A stretch of 64,000 bases of DNA, from the NCBI GenBank assembly GCA_004802705.1, contig SGPL01000026.1, positions 1 through 64,000 on the forward strand, written 5' to 3'. Made by a program: the position numbers and the translations under genes. This DNA is from Bondarzewia mesenterica (Eukaryota > Basidiomycota > Agaricomycetes > Russulales > Bondarzewiaceae). Positions 45,393-58,031 of the stretch are shown one piece after another (positions within the stretch are counted from its first letter, which is position 1; each line of letters begins with the position of its first letter). Below the pieces are notes generated by a model. It worked only from the letters and a program-made list of their open reading frames with translations. It did no database searches and was not told the DNA's origin.

Positions 45393-46837
45393 ATGTCTGT
45401 CCCCATCGCCATCCCGTCCACCTCGCCCCATTCCACCTTTGCAGTCTCTCTTTCCCCCACTTCCTCCTTAATTCACGAGCGTGTCCGGCTTCACTCTCTC
45501 TCTTCTGCCAACGTTCGCCGGCCCAAGGTTCTTCATCCAATTGACAACGATGACTTGAAGCTCTTGTTGCTCGAGAATATCAGCCAGGATGCTGTACAGG
45601 CCCTCCGCGCCCATGGCTTCCATGTAGATCACTCCACCAAGGCCATGTCGGAGGACGAGCTTGTGCAGAAGATTGGGAAATACCATGCCATCGGCATCCG
45701 GAGTAAGACCAAGATCACAGAACGGGTGATCAAGTCTGCCTCCAAGGTATGTATTCCTGCCATCTCCCTGCCCGTCTTGCTCAATACTTGCGCAGCTTCT
45801 GGTCATCGGCTGCTTCTGCATTGGCACTAACCAAGTCGACCTCCTTACCGCCGCAAAGGCCGGTATCCCCGTCTTCAACTCCCCCTTCTCCAACTCCCGC
45901 TCGGTCGCCGAGCTCGTCATGTCCGAGGTTGTTGCCCTTTCCCGTCAGTACTTCGATCGCAGCTGGGAGATGCGTCAGGGCATCTGGAACAAGCAATCCA
46001 AGGGCTGCTGGGAGATCCGCGGAAAAACCTTGGGCATTGTTGGCTACGGCCACATAGGTTCTCAGCTCTCCGTCCTCGCAGAAGCCTTTGGCATGCGTGT
46101 GCTCTTCCACGATGTCATCAACCTCATGCCCCTCGGCTCGGCCCGCCAGGTCGAGTCCCTCTCTACCCTCCTCTCCGAATCCGACTTTGTCACCCTCCAC
46201 GTTCCTGAAGTTCCCGAGACCATGAACCTCATCGGTGGCTTGCAATTCGCGCAGATGAAGAAGGGCGCCTATCTGATCAACAACGCGCGCGGCCGCGTCG
46301 TCGACATCCCGGCCCTCATCGAGGCGGTCAAATCCGGTCATGTCGCAGGCGCCGCGCTTGACGTCTACCCCTCTGAACCAGGCTCCAACGGCGCCCCCCT
46401 TCGATGACCAGCTCAACGCATGGTCGTCCGAGCTGCGGAGCCTAAAAAATGTCATCCTCACCCCTCACATCGGCGGCTCAACTGAGGAGGCCCAGCGCAT
46501 GATCGGTGAGGAGGTCTCAGGCGCCCTCACCCGCTACCTCAACAGCGGGTCCACCCTCGGTTCCGTCAACTTTCCCGAGGTCGACCTCCGCGCCATCTTG
46601 GCCGAGCAGGGCGACCACGTCCGCATCTGCCATGTCCACGTCAACCAGCCGGGCGTACTCCGGCACGTCAACGAAGTGCTCTCACCGTACAACGTCGAGA
46701 AGCAGTACTCGGACTCCAAGGGCGATATCGCGTACCTCATGGCGGATATCGCGGACGTCAGCCCACAGGACGTGAACAAGCTTCGGGAGACGATCAGCAA
46801 GACGAGCACGAATATCTTGACGCGCTTGTTGGCTTAA
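45393..46837 (+). CDS. SER3: D-3-phosphoglycerate dehydrogenase
   Basis: This cytosolic enzyme carries out the first step of serine synthesis, oxidising 3-phosphoglycerate with NAD. Phrases in order: KLLLLENISQDAVQALRAHG, GIRSKTKITERV, CFCIGTNQVDL, NSRSVAELVMSEVVALSRQ, the NAD-binding loop GIVGYGHIGSQLSVLAEAFG, FVTLHVPEVPETMNLIGG, INNARGRVVDIPALIEAVKS, GAALDVYPSEPG and ILTPHIGGSTEEAQRMIGEE with the catalytic His. The ACT regulatory domain follows (VNQPGVLRHVNEVLSPYNVE). One intron follows KSASK. At the six-C run 46394-46399 the frame breaks; one C fewer gives GSNGAPFDDQLNAW and restores a full-length protein of about 460 residues. Stop 46835-46837. Confidence 0.93.
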
Positions 46838-47402
46838 AGCCGTCAGGTATTGCTCATAAATAGGTGGCGCGATGGGCGCTGGTGCATAAAAGACCGGTAT
46901 GGACGGTTCCACCCGATTATATGATTCAAAAGTATCGGCGAGTCCACTCAACTGGGCTTGCCTTACCCATTCAACTGGATAAGGGGACGAGATGAAGAGA
47001 AGTGTACTGATATATTTGTCTGCAACTGTCTGTATTTCATAACCCATCTTGAGAACTTACACTCCTTACTGTGTCGTCCATTGTCGCACCTCTCATGTCG
47101 CTTCGGTTTCATGTGTATCTAGAGCATTCGCATATACATACATAGTACCAAGGGTCGGCGAGAATTTTATTTCGGAGGACAATGCCTCTTTTTTTCGGAA
47201 ACCACCAAACCTTGACTGACCACCCCTCTACCCCCAAAATATTTTTCCACACTAAGGTCTTGCTCGGACCACGGGGGTGAGACAAAATTTCGGTATTGGT
47301 GTCAACCACCCTCCCCGGCGGCCCTGTCCTCCTGTGTGTTGACCTCGCCACCCCTTGCATATATCGTACTTCTTTTTATTTCTTGTTACAAAAAAATCGA
47401 TC
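46838..47402. other. Convergent 3' intergenic region
   Basis: This lies between the ends of SER3 and the TTL-like gene. No coding frame is supported. T- and A-rich runs near 47187-47195 and 47390-47396. Confidence 0.4.
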
Positions 47403-49061
47403 CTACCATCCGCCTGCGCCTCTGACCTCGGAATCCAGACATTTCCTGAGGAAATGTCTCGTCTCGCCCACCTGCCAGCTCTCATGGGAGCCTGAGGGTG
47501 TGTCCCGAACGAACGGCTCCACACACACTTTCCCCATCGCAACGAAAAGATCCTCAAGGATCCAAGTCAGTCGCGGCCCCGTGAGTTCGATCGCGGGCTC
47601 GGCATTGATCTCGAGGAGTTTCACCTGAAAGTTGGGTTCTGAGAGGAGGGGCGAAGCAGGACCGTGGGAGACGAGGAAGTCGATGCCGTACAGCTCAAAG
47701 GCGTTCGGCAGCGGCTGAGTGCGCGGGTCAGTCATGAGTAAGTGAACCCCATCAATTTATAAAAGATAATAAAAAAACTCTAGGTGACGGACCTGGAAAT
47801 GCACGGGCGTCTCAAGCGCCGCTTTGAACGTCTCCGCGAGGACATCCGCCATCTGGTCCTGTATCTTTAGAAGATGCATCGCCGTCAGGACCGGTCGGTC
47901 TTCTTCGTCGTCGTCAATGGTGGACCCGCCGTTTGGGCACGAGAGAATGTGACAGCCCATAAGCTCGTCGAAGAGGCGTACGCCCTCCTCGCCCCGATGC
48001 GTCTGCAACGATGTGTTGGTCAGGTGAGGTGCGAGGTCGACCGTCGAACCACCTCTACCGCCATTGCAAGATGATTCCTCCGGCACGGAGTAGGGCTTTG
48101 ACGAGAAGAGCGCGAGGATGCGTGTGTATAGGTACACTTTTAGTGCACCGTGCGCGACGCAGTACGCTCGGAGATGAAACTGCAATAAAGACACCATTGA
48201 TCAACAAAGGAAGGACAAAAAACAGCCACAAAAGCGATGATACGAATATTCAAACACGCACTTTATGGCCTTGCAGCTTGTCAAATGGACGAGATGTGGA
48301 TCCATTGAGCAGGACCTGATACGGATCTAAGAGCAGCGGTGTGGAAACGTATTCCTAGGCAATGCATCCGCATCGATGAGATGAGGGGTCGAGCAAACCA
48401 AATTATATTGGGGAATAACCTGAATGACAAAATGCCTCAGTTGTGATGTAACAACAGCCGTGTCATCATCTCTGCCCTCGCCCTTGCCCTCACTCTCCCA
48501 TCCCTCATCCTCCTCCTCCTCCTCCTCAAATCCCTCAAAAATGCGCACCAACGCCTCCTTGGAATCGAACAGCCGGATCCCCATCCCGCGATCCGCCATG
48601 CCCGGCTTCAAGATCCACCACTTGCCTCTGCGACCACGCCCTTGCTCTACGGAGTTCATCTCCTGCGCGAGGTCCCACAAATCGTCCGCCCACATGTCGT
48701 CCAGCTCATCTGCGAACGAGATTTCCAAGTCCCAAGTCCGCGGCACGGCGGCGCGCAGCATAGGGGCCTCGTGCTTGACGAGGTACGAGTGTATGCACCG
48801 CGCAAGAAAATGCTTACGGATGAGCGCCTTGCGAATGATGTAGGAAGAGGACAGGACAGGGTGCTCAGATGCGTGTGTCAGTTCATGGTTGATGTCATCG
48901 TAAGTCGCCCATTGCAGAAGCTTGCGGAATGTCTGAGGGGGCGATGAGACTGCTTCAAATGGCGATGGAAGAGACAACAGAGCCTTGCGAACCAGAGACT
49001 CTGTGAGGGGGGCAGATGGCCAGGAAATGAATGCAGTATAACATGACATCGCGGTACTCAT
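47403..49061 (-). CDS. Tubulin-tyrosine-ligase-like (ATP-grasp) protein, PBY1-type
   Basis: The ATP-grasp core is recognisable: GKWWILKPGMADRGMGIRLF, then FHLRAYCVAHGALKVYLYTR, RILALFSSKPYS and the metal-binding end FQVKLLEINAEPAIELTGP. Additional parts are HPVLSSSYIIRKALIRKHFL, an acidic Glu/Asp run (near 48500-48530), PNAFELYGIDFLVSH and DLFVAMGKVCVEPF. The domain order and the absence of other modules recall yeast Pby1, a P-body-associated protein with a TTL domain. The substrate is unknown. Start 49061 (MSTAMSCYTAFISWPSAP) and several introns were placed by frame; one exon near 48270-48365 carries STPLLLDPYQVLLNGST. About 480 residues. Confidence 0.85.
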
Positions 49062-50093
49062 TTAAGTTGCATCCTGCAAATCTCTGCAAAGATTGCGGAG
49101 GAAAATCCCGATTGCCACAAAAGGAAACTGTAGTAGTTCGTGAGCGAAGATTCATCTCATCCTACGGTGATTCCTACCAGTAAGTGCGCCAAGCACTCAA
49201 ATAATCTCATGAAAACTGGCAGAGAATGTTCAAATACAATAGTCTATTGAGCTTTCTTACAAACGTCTACAAGTACACATGACGAGGAGGGCAAGACGCT
49301 GCGATAATAACAATAAATCAAGAGCTAAGCTCGTCGAGAGACTTCTGTGATGACTCCTTGACGTCTTGACAGACGTTTGGATTCTTCAACGCCGCCTATG
49401 AACGTCACCGTCAGCTTGGCAACGGGTGAAAACGCAACGGAGATGGAGCATTCAGAGCGAACAGAGAGGGTTTGTATATTTTCTGGGAGAGTTGCACCCG
49501 TGGTAGACGTCCGAGCGTCCTGTCATTGCGTGTTTTGATGGGGCGTGCTTCATCGTTGCGTTGCGTTGAATCGACGGTTTATGAGCGCCTTTCTGAAACG
49601 GGTGTACGTCAAAATGCGTTTTTAACAAGTTCTCTTGGGCAGAAGCTCACTGCAATCGTGTCAGTCGTGCAGTTTCTCGCCATCTGTTGTCCGTCTTGGA
49701 GAGACTTGGAAAAGCTTGGAAACTGACAATATTTGGCAGAGGCGACCTTGCAATTGCAAGTGGACGTCCAGATCAAGGAAAATATAGTACGCACGTGATA
49801 GATTCAGGAAACACAAAACCGCGTGTAAGTAGACTAGATTCGGGAATCAAAGACTAGAGTAGAGTGTGAGTATTCCGTTAGTACGAAATAAAGGTGTTAT
49901 GTGTAAAGAAAACCTCGGCCGCAGTAGTACAGAAAGCAATGATAGAATTACAGTAAGTATTCCGCATAGTGAGAAGTTGTGAATGCATGCATCCACAATG
50001 CCGCCATGGCCAGCCAGGACGAGGAGCCTCAAGAGTAACGACAGTAGCATTACTGTCCCCGAGTCGCTGCGCGCGTAGGAACGAATCACGATG
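49062..50093. other. 1-kb intergenic region, no gene recognised
   Basis: Upstream of the TTL-like gene and downstream of the gene ending at 50094. Scattered short frames (for example 49472-49726 plus) show no family signature. Confidence 0.4.
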
Positions 50094-52023
50094 CTATCGC
50101 ATCTGCCGTAGCTTTCCAATGACGTCGTTCATGTCCGGCTCCCGTACGTTATGATGGCGCCCGTCCATGAGCGCCCAAAACCGCCCGGGCTCGAACTTGA
50201 CGTCGACCTCGACGGCGGGCAGTTTCGTGACGGTGGGCGGCTCCATCGCATCTTCCACGCGGGAGAAGGCCGAGTGCAGTGGGGGCGGGGGTGGATCTGC
50301 ATTCAGTGATTCAGACAGGTCGTGGTACGCCACGCCGAAAAAGCGTGACAGCTTCGCCGCCCGCATGCGCCGCTGCCGGAACGTCGCGTTGTTCTCTGCG
50401 TCGGTCGGCGCGCGACGAAGTGATGCGGCAGGTTGTGCGGGTTCTACGCGGAATATCTGCGAGAAAGGCGGAGGTGTCGGTGGTGGGCGGGCATCTTGGC
50501 GGGCATAGTCACTTTCGGACTTTCGGCTCCTTAATGAGGGCGTGTCGATGATGGATGTTCGCATGGACGGTTCTGAAGAGACAGAAGAGATACTCGAAGA
50601 CGAAAGGCGCTTTGTCAAGTGCGGTGTAGGGCTAAGAAGAGGTTCATTGGAAGGAAGTGAAAGGAGTGTGGCTATTGATTCGCGCTGAGGATTGGGAGTC
50701 GGTGGTGCGTCGGCGGTGCCGGTGGGGATTTGATAGAGTGAAGGAGGTGGTTCTGTGCCAAAGACCTGACAGGAATTGATGAGCATCATTCGGATAGAGA
50801 TGATATACACAAGGCTCACCTGTGCCATTTTTCTCGCCCTCTTGATGATCAAAGCTCTTTGCTTGTCCGTCAGTTGCCCATGATCTCCGAACGGGCCGCC
50901 CTCCTTCAAGTCTTTGATAACTGATGCTCTATCAGACCCTGGCTCCTCGGGTTCTCCGCATCCATGGGTGCGACTGCTCCCTTTTGACCACAACGACCGA
51001 CTCCTTCTGAGATTTGGATTGCTCGAGGTCTGCTGCGAGAAGGCTCTCAGCGAGGTTGGGGAGAGCAGAGGTTCTGTGGACGATAGATCCATGCTCTTAC
51101 GCTCCCACCTGTCTTTGTGGTGTCGGCCAACACGTGTTAAAGCTGATATAGAAGGATGGGAGGTAGACGGACGGGCGGTAGATGGTCGAGGTGGGGGCGT
51201 TGGTTTGAGGGATGACATCGAAGTCTCCTGGGCGGTGCGCGTCAATATGAGTTCAGAGGGAACGTTCTCGCCGAGATGTCGGTTGAGTTTGGCCAGACGG
51301 GCGCGACGAGCCCTCTCGGAATCCGGTAGAGGGGGGGAGGACGGAGGCCAGCGACACGAGGGAGTTCTGGTCTGCATCATGCGAAAGCAAAGTGGATGCC
51401 TCGGGATCGACAGCAGGCTGGGGGGAAGGAGGAACAGTAAACGTCAACCGTTCTGCAGTAGGAGAGCCGCTCATCGCGGATTGGAACTGGGCAGGGCCCC
51501 AAGACATCCTCTTTAAGTGGACGCTTTTATTAGAATCGGCCGCATCCAAAGCGATATCAGCCTGGTTCTCCGTCGGCATCCCAACCGGCACCTCTCCGAA
51601 GACCCTACTCAGCTTTCTTGCTTTTTTCAACAACCTCATCTTCTCCCTAGCATCCAGCTTATTGGTAGTAGATGGTAACGGCAACCCAGGCGATACAGGA
51701 ACGGTGCTTGAATGGACGACAGTGGATCGTGGGGAGTCCTCAACCCGAGTCGCTCTTCGCGATGTGGAGACCGTGGATGATGAGGCCGCCGAGCGAGGAG
51801 TCGAAGACGCGCTGTCGCCTGCTGCAGCCTTGGGAGACGACGGGAGAGGAGAATGAACCACGGTATCGCAATTGGTTGCCACAGCGGATACTGCGGCTTC
51901 AGGCTGCCCAGAAAGAGGCGAAGAGTGTTTCGCCTTGCTAGCGGAAGCGTCAGATGTTTTGGAGAACGAATGCAAGTTCAGCATGAGGGAGAAGCGGTTC
52001 CGGCTTGGCGTTGGGAAGTGCAT
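50094..52023 (-). CDS. Uncharacterised protein with four copies of a basic R-x-x-K-L-x-R-x-x-G motif
   Basis: Function unknown. The frame from ATG 52023 (MHFPTPSRNRFSLMLNLHSF) continues, after a one-base shift at the seven-G run 51331-51337 (C run on the coding strand), into SERARRARLAKLNRHLGENV and on to 50094. Removing one C joins LASVLPP to LPDSERARRARL. A Ser/Pro-rich disordered background carries four related basic segments: REKMRLLKKARKLSRVFGE, ERARRARLAKLNRHLGENV, QRALIIKRARKMAQVFGTE and RQRRMRAAKLSRFFGVAY. An intron of 54 nt (50819-50766) falls inside the third copy and is itself open. The C-terminus is FWALMDGRHHNVREPDMNDV. About 620 residues. Confidence 0.75.
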
Positions 52024-53181
52024 CGACGTGTTGGCAGCGAAGAAGAAATTGCGCCTGAGAGGAAGGAGGTTGAATCTTGGAGATCGGACCCAAGCGGGGG
52101 GGAGGCCTCGCGGAGTGGACCTATAAATGCGTGATGAAAATTATTTGAAGCGGCAGAAAGGTGGACGCAAAACGCGGAGGATCAAGGGTGTAATCGGGGT
52201 GACATTTGTGAGTGGCGTCAGGCGGTGGCGTAATTTCTATGGACAAGACGCCTCGAACTAGTTGATGAGGGTGAAAAACGGCGAGAGTGAACGGGACACC
52301 TTCAATGGAGTGGTGCAGCAAGACGGTAAATGTGCAGATAATTTACGTACGAATTTGTCCAACTCACGCACGAATCAACCGCGTCCCTGAATGCCCTGTA
52401 GGCCGCTTGAAAGTTCGACTGTTTGACGAGCTCATCACCGTCACAGCGTCGCGCTCCCTTGACAACGCTTCCTCCATCCACGATACCTGCCATAACGGGT
52501 CACTCTGACTTACGTGATTGAGGTCCTTCTCGCGATCTTGACTGAGACTCGTCTTTCTTGACTCATCTTCACGTCACATTTAACAATCGAATTTCACAGT
52601 TCTGCACCCCAGCCATATCATCAACACATCTTTGGTGGGCTATGAAATTGAGAACGCCGTTTGTGAGTCAACTTGAACATCCACCAGATGCATTCCTTGA
52701 AGAACCTGATCTAAGGCCCAGACGTGACCTAGTCATGACTGGCCACGATCACTTCCGCAAGTTGAACAGCCCACCGCCAGGGTGATCGGGGTAGCATAAT
52801 GATCCACTTCCCCATCGTCACTCATTTGATATCTAATCAGTTTCAGGGTTGGAGAAAACATGCAGCAGTCGGACTCTTGGAGTCGTACAGAGTAAAACGT
52901 CGTCGCATGATCTTAAGTGGAATGTCCACCTAATGCTATAGATACAGATTCATGATATCTACCATAAATCCTCAGGCTGTGGCAGGTACAGTAAGTTGGC
53001 CTGGAAGTGGAAGTGAAATGAGTGACAGCAAAAAGAGTGTATGTGAGTGTGAAAAAGAAGGAAAAAATGGCACTATGAAAAGCAAAATTAATGGTCGAGT
53101 ATGCAAGGCTCTAAACTATCGCCGCATCATCACGCAATAAAGAGATTCGGAAAGCAGAAAATAGTTTGTAGAAGCGTCAAG
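52024..53181. other. 1.2-kb intergenic region, no gene recognised
   Basis: Upstream of the four-motif gene and 3' of the ARF-GEF gene. Open frames such as 52558-52785 are short and have no support. A GT/GA-rich patch lies at 53000-53070. Confidence 0.4.
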
Positions 53182-56100
53182 TCAAGACTCCAAGATAGGG
53201 CGAGGCGTCCATGGCAGTCGAGATGACTCTCGCGGAGAGTCAGCCCCGCCGCGGCCAAAGGGTACCGACAGCTTCAGCTCGGACGGTACTCTCACCAGTG
53301 AGACCCGCTTTGCTGCCCTAGTTTTGTTCCATTCCTCGGCTTCCTCCTCAGGCACTTCCGATGCAGTGACGAATTTCTCGTGTGCGAGGGAGGACACGGC
53401 TCCGTTACCCGGCGCGGAAGATCGACTAGATCGATGAGGGACATGTCTGGGGTCCAGGGATGATCGGGCGGTTGACGGTGCAGAATTATCACCGTGAGGG
53501 AATGGGAATGAGCTGGAGGAACAATTGACACCGCCATCGTCAGTCATGGGCGTCATGAGGGGAGACTCTGCGAGCGGTGAGCCGGCGGCCAAGTGCATGG
53601 TATCATCCGGGGTCGTACCCGTGGACCAATCGAACTCAAAGGCGGAATGGAACGAATCGCCATTAGAGGATCCCGGTCGAGGTGAGTTCGCGCTTGTAGA
53701 CGAACGCGGTATTGCTCGCGGAGAGGTGCTCGGGCGATGCTGATCATCAAGGTGAAAAGAGAGTGTCATCCTCGGAATGCTCGGATCACGGCGACTATGC
53801 AAGCTCTCGGTGGCAGCTTTGAGCGCGATCGTCTTCGTCCGATACCAATCCCGTTCCTCCGCTATGAGATCATTGAAGAGGACGTCCCGATGACATGCCA
53901 ACTTCGCCATGTTCAACCGCATCTGCTTGATCCGCTTGGCGATATTCTGCACAGCAACCTGCAAACGCTCGCGGGTACTCCGTTGAAACGGAGTAAGAAC
54001 GCCAATGTTACGAACAAAGCGAAGATCAGAGTCCAGATGCGACTGTGTCGCGATGAGTTGCGACTCCAGATCTTGGACTTTGGACTGGATGACCTGAGAG
54101 CGCGACGATTGCCTGTGGCCGTTGTCGTTTTCTGAAGGTGGCTGGAATGGTCGCACGCAAGATTCCAAGCTGTGCGCACGGGGCCGATTTTCCGACTTTA
54201 GGGGCAAATCATCGACTGACCTGCCCGCAGCTAAGTCGGCCTTGACTTGATCAAATGTCTCCTTGAACTGATTTGCGCCATCGATATCTGGAGCGGTCGG
54301 GACCTCCAAATCCATGTCGTTACGGCCACTGACGGTTCTCACCTTTCGTGGTCTGAAAGAGGTGCTTGGAGAGTTAGACAACCGGTCGAAAAACTCAGCG
54401 GAGTGTCTGTCGTTGAATGTATGAACGTGAGAGGACGATGGCTTAATTTGAGGACTCCGCATCTCCCGCAGGTGAGAGGCAGCGGCGGCCACTCCCATTA
54501 GCTCAACGTCTTTGCCTGATATTCCTAGTGGCCGCATACGAACACCAATGGTCTTGAATGCGCTCGCATAATTGATCCGGGAGATCCATTCGTTCATGTC
54601 TTGTTCGTCGTTGGCCTGCAGAAGGAATTGACGGCCGTCACCTAACACTAGGCGGAATGTGTGTTCGTACTATCACACAGATTGACTCAAAGTCAAATAA
54701 ACAAATCAAAGGTGACACAAAGCACATACCTTAGTATACGATCGGTCATATACAGCAATCGCATCTTTGACCGTAAGTAGCTCATCAGGCTTAAGGAGAG
54801 AGGTCGGTGGAAAGAGATGACCATTGCTTGATTTCTCCTGCTCTAGAAGATTTGTGGCCCACATATGATCTCGGAACAACAAGAGCTGTGAACCGGTCAA
54901 GATGACACTCCAATACCTCCATTTCCTGCTCATTACCCTCTTTCCGCCTTCCATCGTGACGTCCTTGCGGTTCAAAAGACCAACCTTGGTCACCTTAAGT
55001 GCGGAGATATCTTTTGATGACGATGAAGGCAATAGCTCGTCCGAAATACCCATGCTAGGATGGGAAGTTGGGAAGCCGCCGACATTCAGCGTAAAAAAGG
55101 CAGTGGACATGCGTCGGTTTTCCATCGGGCCAACTTCAATGACCCCCGCCTTCGCGAACGCTCGACGAAGCTCTGACTCATCCCAGGGACCGCCCGTGCC
55201 CTCGGGTGTATAAGGGCTTTCGGGCGGCACGTATAATTCCACATCGACACGAAGAGGGTCCAATAGATTCTGAATGCTCAAACCGATCAGGAGAACGTCA
55301 GAAAACAAGATGAACAGTCCGTACGTTGGCAATTAAATAATATGGGTCAATCTTAGCGCCCTTTCCGAGGAGGGTCACACTACTGCCGTTGCCCGGTAAC
55401 GGATGCTGCACACCAGAAAGAGTATGACTGGTGCTATGTTCAGACGCTAATCCGCGCTGCCCATTGATGTCTAACGGGTCTTCGACGAAGATGAAAGGCG
55501 CGAAGACGATGTTATCATAGAAACACTACGGAAGAAAAATGCATGTCAACGAAGGAGCCACAAGGATCTGACGTTCAATGATCATACCTCCAAGACCTCT
55601 GGGGCGACTCCGGGCAACCGAGTGTTTTTGATGTAGTCAGCCTTGGTCATTTTGCGTTTATTGGACTTATTAAATGCGTCCGTGTGAAGCATAATAAGAC
55701 TGAAGGCCAAGATATATGGGTGATCTTGAGGTAAGTATCAGTGAAGTTATATTGTTTATCGCGATCAGGCATGGGGAGGGAGCGTACCATCGGAAACAAA
55801 CAGCGAAGGGTTACACTGTTGGTATCTAGCCGCAAAAGCTTCCATAACTCGGTCTATCTGTTGAGTCTCTCGTGGCAGGCCAACGTCCATGAGCAATTTC
55901 CGAAGAGCAACATCCAAAGGGTCTCCCGCGAATTCAAAACAATCAATGTAGACTCGCAACGCCCGAAGGTGAAACTCATCACTGCTGAACACAAAGCAAA
56001 TAAATTTAATTGCTTGCATTCGGCGATGGCAAAGGGAGAACATCACCTTGAAGCTAGAACGGTGGCCACTTCAGCTTTGCTGACTGCTTCGGTCAGCCGT

Positions 56101-57590
56101 GATAGATACAATTCAGGAGTTTCTTCGTCTGCCTTCGGCTTTGGGATGTCTACCGAAGGCCTGGACACCGAATGGCGCGGCGAAGCAGTGGGAGAATGCG
56201 TCGCAGAATTCGGTCCCAGGAGATTGGATGAATGCGAGGATCCAAAGGACAGCAGATTGAAAGACAACCGATGAAGTAACGGGGGGTTCGTCTGTGCTCG
56301 TTTTCGAGGTAAAGGACGCGCAGGATGAGTGGGGACTTCGGGAGTTGGCGGCAAAGAAGGCGTCGTCGCCGTCTTCGGTGAAGATGAAGAAGCAATGAAT
56401 AAGGAATGCGCACGTTCACGCGCTACTGTCGAGTCCGCTGTCGACGGTCGACGCGAGTAACGTTTCCCAGAAGAAGGCAATCCATTCGTACTCTGCTGGG
56501 AAAGGGCAGGCGATAGGAGGGGAGGAGTGCGCTCTGAATGTCTCCGGGCGAGACCTGGTGGAGGTTGTAGAGAAGAGTGATCCAAATATATAGGAGAAGA
56601 AGAGATGGCCCCATCAATATGAAAAGGCGATACGGGAGGTAGGAAAGGAAGAGAATGCTGTGGTGAAGGATCACGTTTACTGGGCGACAAAGGCTCCGGT
56701 TTGGGCCTCAAAGATTCCGTCCGCTTGCGGTTCCAGAAGGAAGGGCGACGAACAAGGCTCTTTGTTGGTGGTGCCGGATCAGTAGACGGCTCCTGCTCCT
56801 TCCCCTTCCCCTTCACATCTACAGATGGGTCATGCAAAGTAGTGGGACCAAGCGAGATGCCTCGCGTCTGCCTCCGACCTCTAAGGGAAGATGACTCTAC
56901 GGACAGCTGCTGAGAACTCTTCACACGACGAACTTTTGGGCTAGGACTGCGGCGATCTATGTTCGTAGGAACGTTAATGAATGCAACTGCGTTCACTTCT
57001 GAGGTGGACGAGGATGAGGCTCTAGGCATAACATGAGGAAGTCCGATGCCCAACGCGGCTTGAGCGAGCGCGACAGTCGGCTGTGGAGAAAGACGAGGGG
57101 ATGCGGACTTGGACGAAATCCTAGAAGGGGAGACTGTGATGGGCTTAGGAGGGCTGCCCTGTGGGACTGTGTCTTTTGCGCCATCTAGTATGCGACTAGG
57201 ACTATGACCCTCCGGGCTTTTTGGGGAGGTCAAGTCCTCGTCGGAAGACGTTGGAGTTGGCGGGAGGTCTTTGTTCAACATGGACATTGAGACGTTTGAA
57301 ACACGACCAAGCGTGCCACTCTCATCAGTGTCCAATCCCGACAGGCTGCGCCGCGCTAATGCTGTCGACGCCGTCTGGGGACGCCTTCTCCAGAGAGGAA
57401 GAGAGAAGAAATGGGTAGTCATCTGCGTAGTCGGGATGGCCTGTGTAGCTGTCGTTGTCGTCTCCCCCAGAATCACTGGGTCGGCATGAACGTCTGGCTT
57501 GTACGGTGGCGGCGGGAAGGGAGAAGACGCGTCGGAGGGAGATTCGTGAGACGGAGAACCCTTGTGGGAGAGACCGAATCGTCTGACCAT
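53182..57590 (-). CDS. Sec7-PH domain ARF guanine-nucleotide exchange factor
   Basis: This activates ARF-family GTPases on membranes by GDP/GTP exchange. A long Ser/Pro-rich N-terminal half (from MVRRFGLSHKGSPSHESPSD) precedes the Sec7 domain: DEFHLRALRVYIDCFEFAGD, LRKLLMDVGLPRETQQIDRV with the catalytic Glu, MEAFAARYQQCNPSLF, HPYILAFSLIMLHTDAFNK and KRKMTKADYIKNTRLPGV. A PH domain follows (GLLNRKDVTMEGGKRVMSRK, WRYWSVILTGSQLLLFRDH, FRLVLGDGRQFLLQANDEQD, MNEWISRINYASAFKTIGVR). The C-terminal region has a predicted coiled coil (VQDLESQLIATQSHLDSDLR, LQVAVQNIAKRIKQMRLNMA) and a disordered tail to the stop at 53182. Order and composition match the fungal Yel1/Syt-type GEFs rather than large Gea/Sec7 forms. 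Six or more introns. About 1,380 residues. A longer frame to 57770 exists but lacks support. Confidence 0.9.
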
Positions 57591-58031
57591 AGGGCAAAAA
57601 GGAAGGGAATCAGATATATGTCTGGCTCCAGGATGGTGAGGTCGGCCCCAGTCAATGGGCCAGCGGCAGAAAAAACGTAAGGAGAGGCGTGAGGGGCAGT
57701 AGCAAATGAGACGGTGGTGACAGTGCAGCACATACTGCAAGTAGCAACTACTTACTACCACCAAGTACAAGCGGGTAGTAGCTTAGCTAAGAAGTGGAAC
57801 GTTGAACTTTGAAGGTGCGCGTTAACGCGTTTGAACGGCCGTGTCGCATCATGTACTTTGCTCCAATTTTTACGCCATTTTCTGTTTGCTTTTTTACCGC
57901 AAACGATGCATTCAAAAATTCAAATAGTGAAAGAAGAAGAAGAAAGATTGACCACGCCATGTGCACAGGCGCCGGGGATGAACATAACTGAGCGAGTACA
58001 ACCACAACATAGCATGATAAAACCGAAGGGC
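57591..58031. other. Intergenic region
   Basis: Upstream of the ARF-GEF gene and 3' of pescadillo. No gene is supported. A short inverted ACTACTTACTACCACC-like stretch lies near 57745-57775. Confidence 0.35.

Noticed and set aside
46394..46399. Programmed ribosomal frameshifting as explanation for the frame breaks
   Set aside because: The breaks occur in many unrelated genes, in both directions, without a common slippery heptamer or downstream structure. Sequence errors are simpler.
56043..57770. Longer start at 57770 for the ARF-GEF
   Set aside because: The extra 60 residues are Cys/Leu/Arg-rich, look like upstream untranslated sequence, and precede a better start (MVRRFGLSHKG) at 57590.
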